Of a stretch of 15,500 bases of DNA, positions 6,181 through 13,488 are shown piece by piece. Made by a program: the position numbers and the translations under genes. Position 1 is the stretch's first letter. Each line of letters starts with the position of its first letter. The stretch is from Nitrospirota bacterium (GTDB taxonomy: Bacteria; Nitrospirota; JACRHJ01): positions 1 through 15,500 of the forward strand of contig JAKAHE010000021.1 in the NCBI GenBank assembly GCA_021815285.1, read 5' to 3'. The notes under the pieces are model-generated. The model saw only the letters and a program-made list of their open reading frames with translations. It ran no database searches and had not been told where the DNA came from.

Positions 6181-7131
6181 TTACCCTGCTCCTCCGGCGC
6201 CTTTTGCCTTCATCCTCAAAAACTCCAGCGCCTTTCTCATGTCCTCAGGCGCTTCCTTCTCGAACTGCATGTATTTTCCGGTAGATGGATGGGTAATGCC
6301 AAGGAGGGCCGCATGTAGCATCTGGCGGGGTATGTTCATCCCAAGCAGCTTCGCCGCGCCGGCCCCGCCGTACACCCTGTCCCCCGCGAGCGGATGCCCG
6401 ATATGCGCCATATGCACCCTGACCTGGTGCGTCCTGCCGGTGGCGAGCCTCAGCCTCACGCGCGCCGCCCCGACGAAATTTTCTATTACCCTGTAGTGCG
6501 TCATGGCGTTTTTCCCGCGGAACGTAACGGGCGACATCTTCTTCCTGTCGGTAACGTGCCGCCCTATCGCCACGGCCACTGTGCCCTCGGCGTCCTTGAA
6601 TGTCCCGATCGCTATGGCCTCGTATTCGCGGACGTTCTGGTGGGACTTGAACTGCCGGGCAAGGTTGTGGTGCGCCTGGTCGTTCCTCGCAACCACCATC
6701 ACGCCGGAGGTGTCCTTGTCGAGCCGGTGGACTATCCCCGGCCTGAACCGGCCCCCCACGGAAGAAAGACCGCCATACCTGAACAGGAGCGCATTCACAA
6801 GCGTCCCGGAGAAATTCCCTGCGGCAGGGTGCACGACCATCCCCGCGGGCTTGTTCACGACGACTATGTCCTCGTCCTCGTAGAGCACGTCGAGCGGTAT
6901 GTCCTCCGGGAGGGCCTGCGGCTCCTCCGGCTCCGGTACGGTCACATCAACAATGTCCCCCGGCCTGAGCCTGTAATTGGCCTTCCTGGGCTTTCCCGAG
7001 ACAATTACCAGGCCGTCGTCTATCAGTTTCCGGGCATGGCTTCTCGTAAGGCCAAGGGCGGAGCCGGCCAGGAAAACGTCGAGCCTCATTCCGGTTACAG
7101 CCGGGACCAGACGGACGGGTTTCCCTTGCAT
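6181..7131 (-). CDS. rluD: Ribosomal large-subunit pseudouridine synthase, RluA/RluD family
   Basis: Isomerises specific uridines of 23S rRNA to pseudouridine. The 316-residue protein has an N-terminal S4 RNA-binding domain (about residues 13-75: RLDVFLAG, LTRSHARKLIDDGLVIVSGK). The catalytic domain follows, with IVVVNKPAGMVVHPA (about 89-103) and HRLDKDTSGVMVVARN (135-150), where Asp138 is the catalytic residue. RTHQVRVHMAHIGHPLAGDRVYGG is also typical. The S4 domain and full length favour RluD over the shorter RluA, but RluD-like paralogues with other uridine targets exist. The start ATG at 7131 shares one base with the stop of the preceding gene (TGATG). It is the last gene of the long operon that starts with the PEGA protein; its place there looks unrelated to the other functions. 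Confidence 0.92.
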   Translation of the reverse strand: MQGKPVRLVPAVTGMRLDVFLAGSALGLTRSHARKLIDDGLVIVSGKPRKANYRLRPGDIVDVTVPEPEEPQALPEDIPLDVLYEDEDIVVVNKPAGMVVHPAAGNFSGTLVNALLFRYGGLSSVGGRFRPGIVHRLDKDTSGVMVVARNDQAHHNLARQFKSHQNVREYEAIAIGTFKDAEGTVAVAIGRHVTDRKKMSPVTFRGKNAMTHYRVIENFVGAARVRLRLATGRTHQVRVHMAHIGHPLAGDRVYGGAGAAKLLGMNIPRQMLHAALLGITHPSTGKYMQFEKEAPEDMRKALEFLRMKAKGAGGAG

Positions 7132-8276
7132 CAGGAGAGTATCTTGTTCTTGAGGATAAGGATTTCGAGAGACATGGAGGCCTTGGCCATGAGGGACGCA
7201 AAGAAATCGATATCGACGCCGGCGCTTGAGCCGGGGCCGTTGTCAGCGTAAAGGACGGCCACTACCTTGCCCCTTATGACGAGCGGGCACGCAATCGCCT
7301 CCAACGGGCCGGCAGACCGGCCCGCGCCCAATGCGTTAAGCAGTATCTCGTTCTGAGGCAGCGGCGCGACAGGGCCCTTGTAGAACAATTTCTTCTCGAC
7401 AACATCCTTGAATATGCCGGGAAGGGCAACGGCCATGCCGAGCTTCGAAATATCCGCCGCGCCTCCGGGAAGCGCGCACTGCCAGCCGGTCAGTATCCCG
7501 TCCTTAACCTTGAAAAGGGCCGCGCGCGATAATTTCTCACGCGCCGCCGCTACTATGGCCGACGCGACACTCTCCCTGTCCACAGGCATTGCGAGCAGTT
7601 CATACGGAGACGGATGTCCCGGAACCGGGCCGTGGCGAGATACATCCGGCTGGGCTGGCTCAAGCGCGGGCTCCGGGATATTATAAACCGGCGCTTCCTC
7701 AGGCTCCGGCTCCTCCTGCGCCTCAGGCGCTTCCCGGGCAGAGACCGGCTCCTGCTCCTTGACAGGTTTCGGGACAAATGTCATATCCTGAGCCCTGGAC
7801 TTTGCGCTCCACGCGTCCTCTTCGTTCAGGACGGATACGTATCTCAAGTCCCGCTTTATGCCGTAGTATTTCTCGAGGGCGTAAAAAATCCTTATCTCGG
7901 AGGCGATATATTCCCTTATCTCAGTTCCGAACACAAAGCGAAGCTCGTCCACGACGGCAAAATCGTTCGGGTCTTTCATTGCGAGGTGAAGCTTTGAGCG
8001 TTCCTTCCTCAATGGGAAGATGGTATATTTCTGCGCCTGTTCCGCCGTTACGGAGTCGATTGCGTCCTGCGATACATTCTCGAACTGCGCGGGGCCGGCA
8101 TACGGCACGTTCAGCACCCTCCCGAGGAACTTTGCAAGGTTCTCCTCGGATATGGCCCCCATCTCGACAAGGTTCGTGCCAAGCCTGCCGCCGAAAATAA
8201 TCTGGCGCTCGAGCGCCCTCGCCAGGGCGTCGTTCGTAATAAGACCCTCCTTTACCATCGCCTCGCCGAGCTTCAA
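7131..8276 (-). CDS. Stand-alone MshEN (c-di-GMP-binding type) domain with GAF-like domain
   Basis: The 381-residue cytosolic protein has three parts. Residues 2-25 (KLGEAMVKEGLITND...Q) and 31-54 (RLGTNLVEMGAISEEN...) are two tandem 24-residue motifs separated by five residues. That is the exact layout of the MshEN domain, which binds cyclic di-GMP in some MshE/PilB ATPases; the domain runs to about 150. Residues about 170-225 are a Pro/Glu/Ala-rich linker. Residues about 230-375 resemble a GAF-type sensor domain (ALFKVKDGILTGW; AIACPLVIRGKVVAVLYADN). No ATPase Walker motifs are present, so it is not a secretion ATPase. The start is a TTG at 8276 overlapping the korA/vorB stop (TTGA). The first ATG, at 8258, would cut motif I, which supports TTG. 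Output partner unknown. Confidence 0.82.
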   Translation of the reverse strand: MKLGEAMVKEGLITNDALARALERQIIFGGRLGTNLVEMGAISEENLAKFLGRVLNVPYAGPAQFENVSQDAIDSVTAEQAQKYTIFPLRKERSKLHLAMKDPNDFAVVDELRFVFGTEIREYIASEIRIFYALEKYYGIKRDLRYVSVLNEEDAWSAKSRAQDMTFVPKPVKEQEPVSAREAPEAQEEPEPEEAPVYNIPEPALEPAQPDVSRHGPVPGHPSPYELLAMPVDRESVASAIVAAAREKLSRAALFKVKDGILTGWQCALPGGAADISKLGMAVALPGIFKDVVEKKLFYKGPVAPLPQNEILLNALGAGRSAGPLEAIACPLVIRGKVVAVLYADNGPGSSAGVDIDFFASLMAKASMSLEILILKNKILS

Positions 8277-9343
8277 TTCTTCTTCCGTCCCGCAGGATAA
8301 TGTTTCAACATTATTTTGTACAGCTCGCCCGGAGTCGGCACTCCGCCGCCCGGCCTGCCGTAAAACTCCACCGGCCTCTTCCCGTTCACGGAAAGGCGCA
8401 CATCCTCCACCATCTGCCCCAGGTTCATCTCGATAGTCAGGAATTTCTTCGCGCGCAGGGCGGCTTCCTGATATGCCTTCTCCGGGAACGGAAAGAGCGT
8501 CACCGGCCTGATAAGCCCCACCTTCTTCCCGGCGTTTCTCATTTTTCTTATTGCGGACTTAGCTATCCTTGCGGCGGTGCCGTACGCGGTAACGACAAGC
8601 TCCGCATCGTCCGTCATGAATTCCTCCGCCATTGCCTCCCGGCTCTTCATGCGCTGGTATTTCCTGTGCAGGACGTAGTTCATCCGCTCAAGCTCGCCGT
8701 CGCCCATGAAGAGGGATTTCACAACGTTCGGCTCCCGGCCTTCGCACCCGGTAAGCGCCCAGGGTTTCTCTGTCTTCTTAAGCTTCGGCGCCTTAAGCTT
8801 TACCGGCTCCATCATCTGCCCCAGGACGCCGTCCGCAAGTATCATTATGGGGTTTCTGTATTCGTCCGCCTTCTCGAAGGCCTTTATCGCAAGGTCGTAG
8901 GCCTCCTGCACGCTCGCAGGGGCGTAGACGAGCATGTGGTAGTCCCCGTGCCCGCCGCCCTTTACAGCCTGGAAGTAATCCGCCTGGGAAGCCGAGATAT
9001 TGCCGAGCCCCGGTCCGCCTCTCTGGACGTTCACAATCACAGCCGGGAGCTGCGCGCCCGCGAGGAAGGATATGCCCTCCTGCTTTAAGCTTATGCCGGG
9101 TGACGACGACGAGGTCATCGCCCTCGCCCCGCAGGCGGAGGCCCCGAAGACCATGTTTATGGCCGCCAGCTCGCTCTCGGATTGCAGGAACACCCCGCCC
9201 ACATCCTGCATCCTCCTCGACATATACTCAGGTATCTCGTTCTGCGGTGTTATCGGATAGCCGAAAAAGAACCGGCATCCGGCCTGGATTGAGCCTTCCG
9301 CGAGGGCCTCGTTGCCCTTCAGAAGGACCGTCTTTGCGCTCAT
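8273..9343 (-). CDS. vorB: 2-oxoacid:ferredoxin oxidoreductase alpha subunit (VorB/KorA type)
   Basis: Alpha subunit of a coenzyme-A-dependent 2-oxoacid:ferredoxin oxidoreductase. The 356-residue protein has GYPITPQNEIPEYM near residue 28 (the pyruvate-ferredoxin oxidoreductase N-terminal fold) and a conserved SESELAAINMVFGAS segment. It also has NVQRGGPGLGNISASQADYF (about 105-124) and a C-terminal transketolase-like domain with ELVVTAYGTAARIAKSA. It most resembles the branched-chain type (VorB) but 2-oxoglutarate (KorA) is equally possible; substrate cannot be read from sequence. ATG at 9343 has GGAGG at 9 nt and overlaps the preceding stop (ATGA). The thiamine-pyrophosphate beta and the gamma subunits, normally next in order, are missing; an MshEN/GAF gene follows instead. 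The subunit alone should be inactive. Confidence 0.88.
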   Translation of the reverse strand: MSAKTVLLKGNEALAEGSIQAGCRFFFGYPITPQNEIPEYMSRRMQDVGGVFLQSESELAAINMVFGASACGARAMTSSSSPGISLKQEGISFLAGAQLPAVIVNVQRGGPGLGNISASQADYFQAVKGGGHGDYHMLVYAPASVQEAYDLAIKAFEKADEYRNPIMILADGVLGQMMEPVKLKAPKLKKTEKPWALTGCEGREPNVVKSLFMGDGELERMNYVLHRKYQRMKSREAMAEEFMTDDAELVVTAYGTAARIAKSAIRKMRNAGKKVGLIRPVTLFPFPEKAYQEAALRAKKFLTIEMNLGQMVEDVRLSVNGKRPVEFYGRPGGGVPTPGELYKIMLKHYPAGRKKN

Positions 9344-9762
9344 GGATAATCCGCCTCCCAGAAATCGAATTGCACGTCAACCGTCCCGGTCTTGAGCGGC
9401 TGCGGCCCGCTTGTCTGCGTTCCTTCGCCGGGGAATGCCGTCTGGCCCGCCTGACTGTCCTGTCCCGCCTGGACGCTCGTCTGGCCGGGCTGATTTAACT
9501 GGCCAAACTGACCGGCCTGGTTCGCCTGGAAAGACTGGCTTGGCGCCTGGTTCATCTGCCACGCCTGCGCCGCCTGGTTTGAGGACGCGTCGTCTACGCT
9601 GTAGACATCGTACTCGAAACTGCCCGGATAGCTCCTTACATCCATATTGGAGTTGGCCTGAACGACCGTCGATGGGATTTCGCACGGGCTTTTGAAGACG
9701 AACCGCACCGGGGAGCTCGAATTGTTCCTGAGTTTCCCGAGGTATTCCTTCTGCTGCGCCAT
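9340..9762 (-). CDS. Gln/Asn-rich protein, probably the C-terminal part of an amber-interrupted gene
   Basis: An open frame of 140 residues from ATG 9762. I recognise no family. Residues about 11-60 look like beta-structure (SPVRFVFKSPCEIPSTVV, then SFEYDVYSVDD), and residues about 62-108 are a low-complexity tract rich in Gln, Ala, Gly and Asn (NQA/GQ units). The last 15 residues (TGTVDVQFDFWEADYP) look like a final strand. No signal peptide and no convincing ribosome-binding site precede this ATG. The same frame continues upstream as AEEKRHEDIEEKIQAQRQ to a TAG at 9817-9819, then across a second TAG at 9844-9846 into the preceding exported protein. I think this is the tail of that protein, made only by read-through or re-initiation. 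Its stop overlaps the vorB/korA start (ATGA). Confidence 0.5.
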   Translation of the reverse strand: MAQQKEYLGKLRNNSSSPVRFVFKSPCEIPSTVVQANSNMDVRSYPGSFEYDVYSVDDASSNQAAQAWQMNQAPSQSFQANQAGQFGQLNQPGQTSVQAGQDSQAGQTAFPGEGTQTSGPQPLKTGTVDVQFDFWEADYP

Positions 9763-9843
9763 CTGCCGCTGCGCCTGGATCTTCTCCTCTATGTCCTCAT
9801 GCCTCTTTTCCTCCGCCTACGCCTCAGCCGCGCGCTTCGCCCG

Positions 9844-10455
9844 CTAGGCCTCTCTCTTCTTCTGTTCCTTTTCGTAGGCGTCTATCGACTTTATCTCGTC
9901 CGCGGCGGCCTGGGCAAAGCCCGTCCCCGGATATTTCCTGATTATCTTGTCGAAGGAGTCTTTCGTATAGGCCTTGAACGCCGCGTAGTAGTCCGGGCTT
10001 ATCTCCTTCAGCTTTTTCTCCGGCATTTCCCGGAGGAGCGGAGCGATAAACCGGCTCTTCGGGAAGCGCGCGAGGAAGCCCCTGTACGCATCGCCCGAAT
10101 CGGCCTTCATGGCGCGGTCGAGCGCGACAATCTCCGGCGTAAGGAGCCAGCGCGCCTGCATCCCGGCGGATATTTTATCGAGTTCGTAAAGCGGCATCTT
10201 CGCGCTCCAGAACATGTCGGAATATATCTCGGACGACGTAATCCTCGCCGCCTCCTGCCCGGATGCGGTAACTATCAGAAAAGTCATGCCGGGCAGAACG
10301 CCGTCCTTTTTGCCGATGTCCACGGACACTACCCCGGCCTTCCTGTCCACCCCCGTGACGTTTCCTATCGGGAAGCCCATTATCGTCTGCCTTGCGCCAG
10401 TCAGGAAAACGGCGGCAAAAAGAAGACCGGCGAGGCCGATATATTTCCTATGCAT
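9844..10455 (-). CDS. Exported protein with SH3-like barrel and TPR-like helices
   Basis: A 203-residue product up to the first TAG. Residues 1-20 form a signal peptide (MHRKYIGLAGLLFAAVFLTG). Residues about 28-75 (IGNVTGVDRKAGVVSVDIG, DGVLPGMTFLIV, ARITSSEI) have the glycine/valine pattern of small SH3-like barrels seen in envelope proteins such as the FlgT C-terminal domain. Residues about 118-195 contain two TPR-like pieces, AYRGFLARFPKSRF and SFDKIIRKYPGTGF, as in outer-membrane assembly or YbgF-type proteins. The domain calls are pattern reading, not database matches. The ATG shares a base with the ferredoxin stop (TAATG). A longer in-frame start at 10518 would lie inside the ferredoxin gene and lose the signal-peptide start. 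Likely periplasmic; function unknown. Confidence 0.75.
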   Translation of the reverse strand: MHRKYIGLAGLLFAAVFLTGARQTIMGFPIGNVTGVDRKAGVVSVDIGKKDGVLPGMTFLIVTASGQEAARITSSEIYSDMFWSAKMPLYELDKISAGMQARWLLTPEIVALDRAMKADSGDAYRGFLARFPKSRFIAPLLREMPEKKLKEISPDYYAAFKAYTKDSFDKIIRKYPGTGFAQAAADEIKSIDAYEKEQKKREA

Positions 10456-10658
10456 TACTTCAAAACCTCGATTGCGCCATCCGGACATATAAGAGAGCAC
10501 ATCCCGCAGCCGGTGCATTCTTCCTGCCTCACTGCAAGTACCGCATAAAACCCGAAACCGTTATACTCGTCGCCCTGCTTTAAAAGACCCTTCGGGCACA
10601 TGGCCGTGCACAAAAGGCATCCCTTGCAAAGCTCCCTGTCCACTATAGTCTCAGACAA
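10455..10658 (-). CDS. 2[4Fe-4S] ferredoxin-like subunit of a 2-oxoacid:ferredoxin oxidoreductase
   Basis: A small electron carrier of 67 residues. Two perfect cluster motifs are present: C-x2-C-x2-C-x3-CP at Cys11, 14, 17, 21 and at Cys48, 51, 54, 58, the latter ending CPDGAIEV. This resembles the delta (KorD/VorD) subunit that accompanies the alpha subunit of 2-oxoacid:ferredoxin oxidoreductases, and an alpha gene lies 1.1 kb downstream in the same operon. Start choice: TTG at 10658 has GGGGAGG at 5 nt spacing; the adjacent GTG at 10661 would have only 2 nt. Either start overlaps the recN stop at 10651. The interrupted exported-protein gene between this gene and the alpha subunit is unusual. 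It could also be a general ferredoxin. Confidence 0.87.
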   Translation of the reverse strand: MSETIVDRELCKGCLLCTAMCPKGLLKQGDEYNGFGFYAVLAVRQEECTGCGMCSLICPDGAIEVLK

Positions 10659-12333
10659 CACCGCCTCCCCTTTTAACAAGCTCCGCCGCATGGGCCGAAG
10701 CCGCCTTCGACTCGTCGTCTCCGAGCATCCTGGCCACCTCACGCACGCGCTCCTCTTTCCCGAGCCTGCGTATCGACACCTTCGTGCTTTTCCCGTCCGT
10801 ATTCTTCTCCACGACGAAATGCTCCACGGCCTGGGACGCAATCTGCGGCAGATGCGTTATTGCCAGCACCTGCCGGTTCAGGGCCGCTTCCTTGAGCTTC
10901 CTGCCCACTGCGACGGCGGTCTTCCCGCCAATGCCCGCGTCCACCTCGTCGAATATCAGCGTGGGGACGTTGTCCGCGCTGGAGAGTATTACCTTGAGCG
11001 CGAGCATCACGCGGGAGAGTTCACCTCCGGAGGCAATCTTCGCAAGTGGTTTCACGCCCTCGCCGGGATTTGCGGAAAACAGAAACTCCGCCTTCTCCAT
11101 CCCGTGCAGAGACGGTCTCTCCTGCGGATAGAACTCCACCCTGAACTGCGCCCTCTCCATCCCAAGCTCGGCAAGCTCGGAGCGCATACGCTCCCCGAAC
11201 TCCACGGCGCCCGCCCTTCGCTTCTCCGAGAGCTTCCGCCCGAGTTCCAGCAGAGAGGCTTCGGACTCGGTTATCCTCGCTCTGATGCTCCCCGAGTCTT
11301 CCTCGCTCCCGCTTATTGCCTGGAATTCTCCTTCAAGCCTCTCCCGGTATGCCAGGACGTCCTCGATTGTCTCGCCGTATTTTTTCTTAAGTCTCGATAT
11401 GACATCGAGCCTCTCCTCGACGGCGGAAAGCCTCTCCGGGTCAGCCTCGAGCGTCCGCTCAAAATCCCTGACGGCCGAGCATGCCTCCATAAGGGACACC
11501 TCCGCGCCCTCTACCAGCCTCAGGGCCTCCTCGAAAGAGCCTGCAAGGCCGCGCATCTCGCGGAGCGCCTTCTTGGCCTCGCCCACAGCCGCCAGCGCGG
11601 GAGTCTCGGAGTCCTTCAGCCGCAGAATTACGTCCTCGGAAAGCGCCCGGAGCCTGTCCGCGTGCATAAGCCTCGCGCGCTCGGACTTGAGTCCGTCCTC
11701 CTCGGAGGGCGAGAGCGCCGCCTTGTCGATTTCGTCTCTCTGGAAGAGGAGCATGTCGAGTCTCTGCTCACGCTCCCGCCTCCCGGCTTCGAGGCCGCTC
11801 AAGCTGTTCTTTAGCTCGGAAAGCTCCCGATAATTGTCGATATACGCCAAGTAAAGCGCGGACGCCTCGCAGAACTCGTCTATGAGCTTAAGCTGCCTGT
11901 CCGCCTTCAGGAGCGACTGGTGGTCGTGCTGACCGTGTATGTCGGCCAGGCGCTCCCCGATTTCCTGTAGCGTGGAGATGCTTGCGAGCGAGCCGTTCAC
12001 GTATGCGCGGCCCCTGGGGGATATTATCCTTCTGATGACCAGTTCGCCACCCGCCGGCAGACCTTTCTCTTCCAGGAGCGCCCCGACTTCCGGGACGGCG
12101 GAGATGTCGAATATCCCCTCGACGGCGGACTCTTCGCCCTCGCCGCCGTTCCCGCTCCGGTCGCCGGTCGGCCCGACGCGGCTCAAGCCGCCTCCGAGGA
12201 GCGCGCCGACGGCGTCGGCGAGGATGGACTTCCCGGCGCCGGTCTCGCCCGTGAGGCATGTAAGCCCGCCCGCAAGGGAGATTTCCAGCCTGTCGATTAT
12301 GGCGAAATTCCTGACCGAGAGGACTCTTAACAT
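10651..12333 (-). CDS. recN: DNA repair protein RecN
   Basis: SMC-like ATPase acting early at DNA double-strand breaks in recombinational repair. The protein is 560 residues, normal for RecN. It begins MLRVLSVRNFAIIDRLEI and has Walker A GETGAGKS at 29-36. IHGQHDHQSLL follows the first ATPase half, a long charged coiled coil fills about 150-390, and the second ATPase half carries ASGGELSRVMLALK (signature) and Walker B LIFDEVDAGIGG (about 459-470), then ITHLPQIA. The ATG at 12333 lies one base after the stop of the PEGA gene (TGAGATG), so translation is probably coupled. Its stop lies within the start region of the ferredoxin. No LexA-type operator was recognised upstream. Confidence 0.97.
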   Translation of the reverse strand: MLRVLSVRNFAIIDRLEISLAGGLTCLTGETGAGKSILADAVGALLGGGLSRVGPTGDRSGNGGEGEESAVEGIFDISAVPEVGALLEEKGLPAGGELVIRRIISPRGRAYVNGSLASISTLQEIGERLADIHGQHDHQSLLKADRQLKLIDEFCEASALYLAYIDNYRELSELKNSLSGLEAGRREREQRLDMLLFQRDEIDKAALSPSEEDGLKSERARLMHADRLRALSEDVILRLKDSETPALAAVGEAKKALREMRGLAGSFEEALRLVEGAEVSLMEACSAVRDFERTLEADPERLSAVEERLDVISRLKKKYGETIEDVLAYRERLEGEFQAISGSEEDSGSIRARITESEASLLELGRKLSEKRRAGAVEFGERMRSELAELGMERAQFRVEFYPQERPSLHGMEKAEFLFSANPGEGVKPLAKIASGGELSRVMLALKVILSSADNVPTLIFDEVDAGIGGKTAVAVGRKLKEAALNRQVLAITHLPQIASQAVEHFVVEKNTDGKSTKVSIRRLGKEERVREVARMLGDDESKAASAHAAELVKRGGGVV

Positions 12334-12334
12334 C

Positions 12335-13384
12335 TCACTTCATCTCGTACCAAGACATCTTCGTCGTAAAATCCCAGCCCGACGCGCACTCGCCGCACAC
12401 GCCAACCTGTATGTCCGGAGCGTGCAGGTCGTTATTGATGTAGATGTCCGACACCTCTCCCGGGGTGATGGTCACGTCCGCGGAATAGGTCTTCCATGTA
12501 GGGGTCGGGTTCCAGGAGGATTCCTCCTTGTACGGCATACGCACGGCGACTTTATAATCGCCCGCCGGCACGTTCCGACAGAACCTGGAGGCGAGGTATA
12601 TGCCCTGAAAATGGCTCATGGAGATTGTCTGGCTGCCGAAGGCTATGTCGCTTTGCGGGATCTGGCTCCACCATATCCGCACGCCTCCGTAAAGGCGGAT
12701 TAGCTTCACCTTGACCTTGGCCGTCTTTCCCTTCTCTATCTCGACTCTCTGCCGGTATCCCTGGTATCCGGAGAGCTCCAGCCTTATCCTGTGCATCCCG
12801 GCCTTGAGGTCACCCACCGAAAGCGGCGTAATACCGGCCTTGTCGCCGTCCACATAAAGCGTGGCGCCGTCTGGTTCGGTCCTCACCTCAAGCGCTCCGG
12901 GGACTGCCGGAAGAACTCCCGCCAGGGCCGCGATTATTCTGTCAGAGAGCTTGTCCACGTCGTCGAACATAGTGTCTTCCGTGGACTGGGCCTTGTCTAT
13001 GAACTTTATCGTGCCGGTCTTCACGTCGTATACCCGGACGTCTATCCTGAACCGCCCGCCGAATATCACGTAATCCCCCGTCACGGCATATTCCGCGCCA
13101 AGCCTCCCGGAGACCTTCAGCGAGTCTTCCACGGAGGGCGCGCCGCCGGTGAGCGGCAGGCGGTAAATCGCCTCGGATACCTTCTGCGGGTCGATAATGT
13201 CCATGTTCTTCATTTTCGAGAGGTTCGTGAAGAACATGACCGAAAGGCCGGATGACAGGCCGCTGTCCTTCGGCTGGCCGTTGTTCTCGAAAGGAAAGAC
13301 CGCGAGCTTCGGATTCTGACAGAACCCTGCGGAAGGAATGGCCAGGATAAACAGAAGGACTGATAAAAAGAATATTTTCCTCAT
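12335..13384 (-). CDS. Exported protein with TolB/CsgG-like N-terminal domain and PEGA domain
   Basis: The 349-residue envelope protein has an N-terminal signal peptide at residues 1 to about 22 (hydrophobic FFLSVLLFILAIPSAG). The position before its Cys does not fit a lipobox well. Residues about 26-158 (KLAVFPFENNG, LGAEYAVTGDYVI, FRIDVRVYDVKTG) follow the pattern of TolB-N/CsgG/FlgO-type domains. Residues about 163-228 are a clear PEGA domain (GALEVRTEPDGATLYVDG, GMHRIRLELSGY), a surface-exposed repeat type. A C-terminal region of about 120 residues with Cys269, Cys330 and Cys333 is not recognised. ATG at 13384 is chosen because the signal peptide begins there and a promoter overlaps the 24-codon extension upstream. 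It heads the operon with recN. Role unknown, likely envelope-associated. Confidence 0.83.
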   Translation of the reverse strand: MRKIFFLSVLLFILAIPSAGFCQNPKLAVFPFENNGQPKDSGLSSGLSVMFFTNLSKMKNMDIIDPQKVSEAIYRLPLTGGAPSVEDSLKVSGRLGAEYAVTGDYVIFGGRFRIDVRVYDVKTGTIKFIDKAQSTEDTMFDDVDKLSDRIIAALAGVLPAVPGALEVRTEPDGATLYVDGDKAGITPLSVGDLKAGMHRIRLELSGYQGYRQRVEIEKGKTAKVKVKLIRLYGGVRIWWSQIPQSDIAFGSQTISMSHFQGIYLASRFCRNVPAGDYKVAVRMPYKEESSWNPTPTWKTYSADVTITPGEVSDIYINNDLHAPDIQVGVCGECASGWDFTTKMSWYEMK

Positions 13385-13392
13385 TACCGCGT

Positions 13393-13421
13393 ATTTTACT
13401 TCAAGGACACCGGCTTGGCAA
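13393..13421 (-). promoter_or_regulatory. Promoter of the PEGA-recN-rluD operon
   Basis: On the minus strand: -35 TTGCCA (13416-13421, five of six), 17-bp spacer, -10 TAAAAT (13393-13398, five of six). The predicted start (about 13386) is only some 2 nt from the ATG at 13384, so the mRNA would be leaderless or nearly so. No ribosome-binding sequence is seen ahead of that ATG, which agrees. Confidence 0.5.
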
Positions 13422-13488
13422 GGGGAATGTAATCGCCGCTCTGTCATTCCCGCCACCGCCGCCGGTATGTAAAATAGGGCGAGAAATG

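Larger units (their letters stand above)
9340..10455 (-). other. Single 371-residue reading frame interrupted by two TAG codons
   Basis: Frame 10455 to 9340 is one uninterrupted frame of 372 codons (including the stop) except for TAG at 9844-9846 (codon 204) and TAG at 9817-9819 (codon 213). Between them is RAKRAAEA, after them AEEKRHEDIEEKIQAQRQM. Before them is DAYEKEQKKREA. The charged Ala/Glu/Lys/Arg helix runs straight across both stops, so this was, or is, one protein: signal peptide, SH3-like barrel, TPR-like helices, charged helix, and C-terminal beta domain with a Gln-rich insert. Each TAG is one base from GAG, CAG or AAG, codons common in the flanks. No frameshift is present. The options are a young pseudogene, read-through, or a split into two proteins. 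Genome-wide TAG reassignment is unlikely because two other genes here end in TAG. Confidence 0.65.

Noticed and set aside
9817..9846. Genome-wide reassignment of TAG (for example to pyrrolysine) to explain the double amber
   Set aside because: The cyclo-ligase gene (TAG at 3617) and the comM-like gene (TAG at 15127) end normally in TAG at the expected family length, so TAG works as a stop here. Local read-through stays open.
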